This document shows positions 60,654-64,000 of a DNA stretch of 64,000 nt, piece by piece (positions within the stretch are counted from its first letter, which is position 1; each line of letters begins with the position of its first letter). The position numbers were made by a program, and so were the translations under genes. The notes under the pieces are model-generated. The model did not search any database and had not been told where the DNA came from. It saw only the letters and a program-made list of their open reading frames with translations. Source of the DNA: Aporrectodea caliginosa (lineage: Eukaryota > Annelida > Clitellata > Crassiclitellata > Lumbricidae); assembly GCA_020284085.1 (NCBI GenBank), contig JACEVL010000005.1:1223215-1287214 (forward strand), in the 5' to 3' direction.

Positions 60654-61109
60654 GGGGCCGTCCATAAAGTACGTCACGCCCCAGGGGGAGGGGGGTTAAG
60701 AAAGTGTGACAGTTTGTGACAGGGGAGGGGGGTCAGGCCATGTGTGACGTCACACATTTATTTTTTTTAAATGTTATTTATGATTTATTTTTTATTTTTA
60801 GCAGAATTTCATAGCTTTAAAAATAATTTTCAAAAATTTTCTGAAACATTTTAATTAGTTTTATGTCAAAATAGCATGAAATGCATATCTCCTGAATGTG
60901 TTTTTCACGATTCCTCTCGCTAGGAGCGCTAGTAATAATGCTGTTGCGAAGCCTTGTTTATGTATTAGCCTTGCTTTCGGAAGTATTATTATTTCTATGT
61001 TGAAAGTGTGACGTACTTTAGGGGGGTCCGAGTTTTGTGACAGTTTGTGACAGAGGGGAGGGGGGGTAAAATGGTCAAAAATAGCGTGACGTACTTTATG
61101 GACGGCCCC
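60654..61109. mobile_element. PIF/Harbinger-type MITE, copy 2
   Basis: Ends GGGGCCGTCCATAAAGTACG and CGTACTTTATGGACGGCCCC match the element at 15849-16314 except for a few bases. The flanks are AAA on both sides (60651-60653, 61110-61112). 456 bp without coding capacity. Confidence 0.72.
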
Positions 61110-61244
61110 AAAGTATAACTATTTCTGGGTGCAGAAATGGTAATAATTTCTGCACCCAATGTTATCTTCTGCGACAAAATATAATATTACGTCAAAAAAT
61201 AAAAGTCAAATGGTTTCAACTTGGTACTGTGGCGGACAGGCCAC

Positions 61245-61597
61245 CAGGCCCGCCGAGAGGGGGGCAGAGGGGGCAAATGCCCAGGGGCCCGGCGACTTTT
61301 AGGGGCCCGGGCCGGGCCCGCAATCAACTTATGATATATATTATAATAAGATATACAAAGTTTATGATGTATATACAAAGTTTATGATGTTAAGCCTTAT
61401 AAAATAGAACGTAACACGTAACCGAGGGGGCCCGGGAGGGCGGAAAATGCGGCTTGTGACAATTTTCCTTCTCACAATTTCACGGAAAAGCAAAAAAAGG
61501 TCATCAGAAATTTTTGTGTGGAAGCAGTTTGTTCAAAAAAAGTTAGGGGCCCGTGACTGCTCTGCCTAGGGGCCCGGAATTTCTGTCGGCGGGCCTG
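61245..61597. mobile_element. hAT-type miniature element, 8-bp TSD
   Basis: Starts CAGGCCCGCCGAGAGG and ends CTGTCGGCGGGCCTG; CAGGCCAC is duplicated exactly (61237-61244, 61598-61605). Contains GGGGCCCGG blocks near both ends. 353 bp. Confidence 0.87.
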
Positions 61598-61809
61598 CAG
61601 GCCACAAGGCAAAATAAATGATCTATAAATAGCTCAATAATATTGATTTTCTGTTATACGGTGTCGCGCCTCGGAGTCGCTAGGTGGCGTGTTACATACG
61701 CTCGATTCGAGTTAGATTAAAAATGATTAAAATTATACGGCCGCTTAATTTCTGCCATTTTAACGTTTTAATCTATCAATTAAATAAAAGTACATCTTCC
61801 CAAGTCCTA

Positions 61810-63142
61810 TAATTGATTGACTATAAATAATCACTATTGACTCTAAATGATCACTATTGACTCTAAATGATCACTATTGACTCTAAATGATCACTATTGA
61901 CTCTAAATGATCACTATCGACTATAAATGATCACTATTGACTCTAAATGATCACTATCGACTATAAATGATCACTATTGACTCTAAATGATCACTATTGA
62001 CTCTAAATGATCACTATTGACTCTAAATGATCACTATTGACTCTAAATGACCACTATCGAGTATAAATGATCACTATTGACTCTAAATGATCACTATTGA
62101 CTCTAAATGATCACTATTGACTCTAAATGATCACTATTGACTCTTAATGATCATTCATTCATTCATTCGGGAATTTATATAGCACCCCTTCCAGGAAACT
62201 ACTCAGAGGCGCTCCCGACTCCAACGCTATATAACTATATAAATGATCACCATTGACTCTAAATGATCACTATTAACTCTAAATGATCACTATTGACTCT
62301 AAATGATCACTATCGACTATAAATGATCACTAACTACTCTAAATGATCACTATTGACTCTAAATGATCACTATTGACTCTAAATGATCACTATTGACTCT
62401 AAATGATCACTATCGACTATAAATGATCACAATTAACTCTAAATGATCACTATCGACTATAAATGATCACTATTGACTCTAAATGATCACTATCGACTCT
62501 AAATGATCACTATTGACTCTAAATGATCACTATTGACTCTAAATGATCACTATTGACTCTAAATGATCACTATCGACTATAAATGATCACTATTGACTCT
62601 AAATGATCACTATTGACTCTAAATGATCACTATTGACTCTAAATGATCACTATTGACTCTAAATGATCACTATCGACTATAAATGATCACTATTGACTCT
62701 AAATGATCACTATTGACTCTAAATGATCACCATTGACTATAAATGATCACCATCGACTATAAATGATCACTATTGACACTAAATGATCACTACTGACTCT
62801 AAATGATCACTATTGACTATAAATGATCACCATTGACTATAAATGATCACTATTGACTCTAAACGATCACTATTGACTCTAAATGATCACCATTGACTAT
62901 AAATGATCACCATCGACTATAAATGATCACTATTGACTCTAAATGATCACTATTGACTCTAAATGATCACTATTGACTCTAAATGATCACTATTTACTAT
63001 AAATGAACACCATCGACTTTAAATGATCACTATTGACAATAAATGATCACTATTGACTCTAAATGATCACTATGGACTATAAATGATCACTATTGACTAT
63101 AAATGATCACTATTGACTCTAAATGATCCCCATTGACTATAA
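61810..63142. repeat. 20-bp satellite array, about 60 units
   Basis: Consensus AAATGATCACTATTGACTCT, with variants ending ATTGACTAT, ATCGACTAT or starting AAATGATCACC. Two blocks: about 61810-62150 and 62238-63142, split by a LINE-tail insertion. In the second block the period stays exactly 20 bp for over 40 units, so divergence is by substitution only. Every unit carries the palindrome TGATCA. Confidence 0.97.
62150..62237 (-). mobile_element. LINE 3' tail inserted in the satellite
   Basis: TCATTCATTCATTCGGGAAT then TTATATAGCACCCC, ACTACTCAGAGGCGCTCCCG matches the 3' end of the LINE at 27459-27525 in the same orientation. It begins with an ATTC microsatellite tail and is followed by ATATAACTATAT before the satellite resumes. 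Confidence 0.8.
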
Positions 63143-63696
63143 ATGAAATCGTAACCCTCCCTCGGGTCATCGGCCAGCCCACGCCGCTGTGTCGGAGCCT
63201 TCAGATAGGTCCCATACCAGGAGCTAGGTAAGCCTCTATATTCCCTTGTAACCTCCTGTGACCTCTCTGCCCTCTTACCAACCTGTCCTATCCCTACCAA
63301 TAGGGAGGCTACCTCTAGGTCGGTTATTTCCTCAGGTTCTTCTATATTTGGTACCAAGATGCGCGAGTTTATGTCCACGGCTCCTGAGTTAAGAGCAACC
63401 ATCCCCCGCTGGGATAATTTTGGGTGCGTTGTGGCCCCGAGCACAGTCTTATACTTACTTACTTGTGTATCTATTTTCAGATCTGCATGCGAAGGAAGCT
63501 GTCGGCCATCCGAGACTGGGCTTCGAACTCTTTCCTCACTTCTGCGGTTTGGGAGCTCAGCACTACTCTCACTGATCAAGTCAAGAAGAGAATCTCCATA
63601 TTTGTTTAGACATTTGCGTTTTAATTCAGGATTATTAACAATTATGTCTAACAATTCGTCAGAGTTGTGATTCATTGTAACATCAAATGTCGCCAT
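63097..63696 (-). CDS. Unrecognised 199-codon ORF running into the satellite
   Basis: Starts at an ATG (MATFDVTMNHNSDELLDIIV) at 63696. The first about 180 residues look like genuine coding sequence: mixed composition, no low complexity, an acidic LVPNIEEPEEITDLEVAS stretch and basic Arg-rich parts. From about residue 183 the frame crosses into the 20-bp satellite and stops at 63097-63099. No domain is recognised. It may be a first exon whose donor lies near 63150, a retroelement Gag-like ORF, or a gene truncated by the satellite. Confidence 0.45.
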   Translation of the reverse strand: MATFDVTMNHNSDELLDIIVNNPELKRKCLNKYGDSLLDLISESSAELPNRRSEERVRSPVSDGRQLPSHADLKIDTQVSKYKTVLGATTHPKLSQRGMVALNSGAVDINSRILVPNIEEPEEITDLEVASLLVGIGQVGKRAERSQEVTREYRGLPSSWYGTYLKAPTQRRGLADDPREGYDFIYSQWGSFRVNSDHL

Positions 63697-64000
63697 TAAA
63701 GACTGTTAAAGAAATCGAGTTCACAGTTCGTGAGAACAAATTAAACGAATGTCCACAAATACTACTTGTTTGCGTTTCCTTACTTATTTTTCTTATATTT
63801 CGCAGTCAAATCTAACTATCGACGTTTTCTCTGATTAAAACTCAACGTTAATTATCGTCAGTAATTTTCCATACTTCGGTTATGCACATTTTAAAAGAAC
63901 AGCTCTACCAAAATATATCGAAGGTTTCTAGCACTGAACCGGGCTAAATAAAACCGTATCGTAAAGAATCGAAATCTTATACTCCCTGTATTATTGAAAG
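63697..64000. other. Window end, no gene seen
   Basis: AT-rich flank upstream of the minus-strand ORF at 63097-63696. It would contain that ORF's 5' region if it is a gene. No feature is recognised. Confidence 0.3.

Noticed and set aside
61810..63142. CRISPR-like array
   Set aside because: The units are contiguous 20-mers with no unique spacers, in an animal genome; it is a satellite.

Overview
This is animal genomic DNA: long spliced genes with GT..AG introns, AT-rich introns and very dense transposable elements. No single gene fixes the species. Two features point to an invertebrate deuterostome, perhaps an ambulacrarian (echinoderm or hemichordate): a Gmr1-like Ty3/gypsy element with integrase before reverse transcriptase, a layout first described in deuterostomes, and a Pox-neuro-type paired-domain exon, a class lost in chordates. 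This taxonomic reading is inference. The palindrome TAGGCCTA and close variants recur in the non-genic parts.

Layout: (1) 442-3876, + strand: a two-exon class A GPCR of 353 aa. (2) 4145-10914, + strand: a Gmr1-like LTR retrotransposon with both LTRs, gag, protease, integrase, RT and RNase H. Its gag coiled coil is frame-broken. (3) 11552-11782, - strand: one paired-box exon of Pox-neuro type, followed by about 7.5 kb without a recognisable gene, probably upstream or intronic DNA of that developmental gene. (4) 19750-39062, - strand: a complete 22-exon gene for translation initiation factor eIF3 subunit C, 889 aa, every junction checked for frame. Its introns hold a 2.2-kb DNA transposon with long terminal inverted repeats, a SINE, LINE tails and hairpins. 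(5) 39063-47196: transposon-rich intergenic DNA with a foldback structure, telomere-like repeats and many hAT-type miniature elements. (6) 47197-57287, - strand: an 11-coding-exon gene for a 1070-aa protein with an N-terminal macro-like domain, three TIR-type domains, a 30-aa repeat tail and a C-terminal polybasic-CTLL prenylation motif. (7) 57850-61800: more hAT and PIF/Harbinger-type elements. (8) 61810-63140: a 20-bp satellite array. (9) 63097-63696, - strand: an unrecognised ORF that runs into the satellite.

The most interesting item is gene (6). It joins a macro-like module (the fold that binds ADP-ribose-type ligands) to TIR modules (some of which cleave NAD+ into such ligands) in one chain, with a predicted lipid anchor. 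This recalls bacterial Thoeris defence, where separate TIR and macro/SLOG proteins communicate through an NAD-derived signal. The domain layout was read from my exon model; the functional parallel is inference.

At least eleven elements with hAT-like ends carry perfect or near-perfect 8-bp target-site duplications. The transposon history of the region can therefore be read directly.
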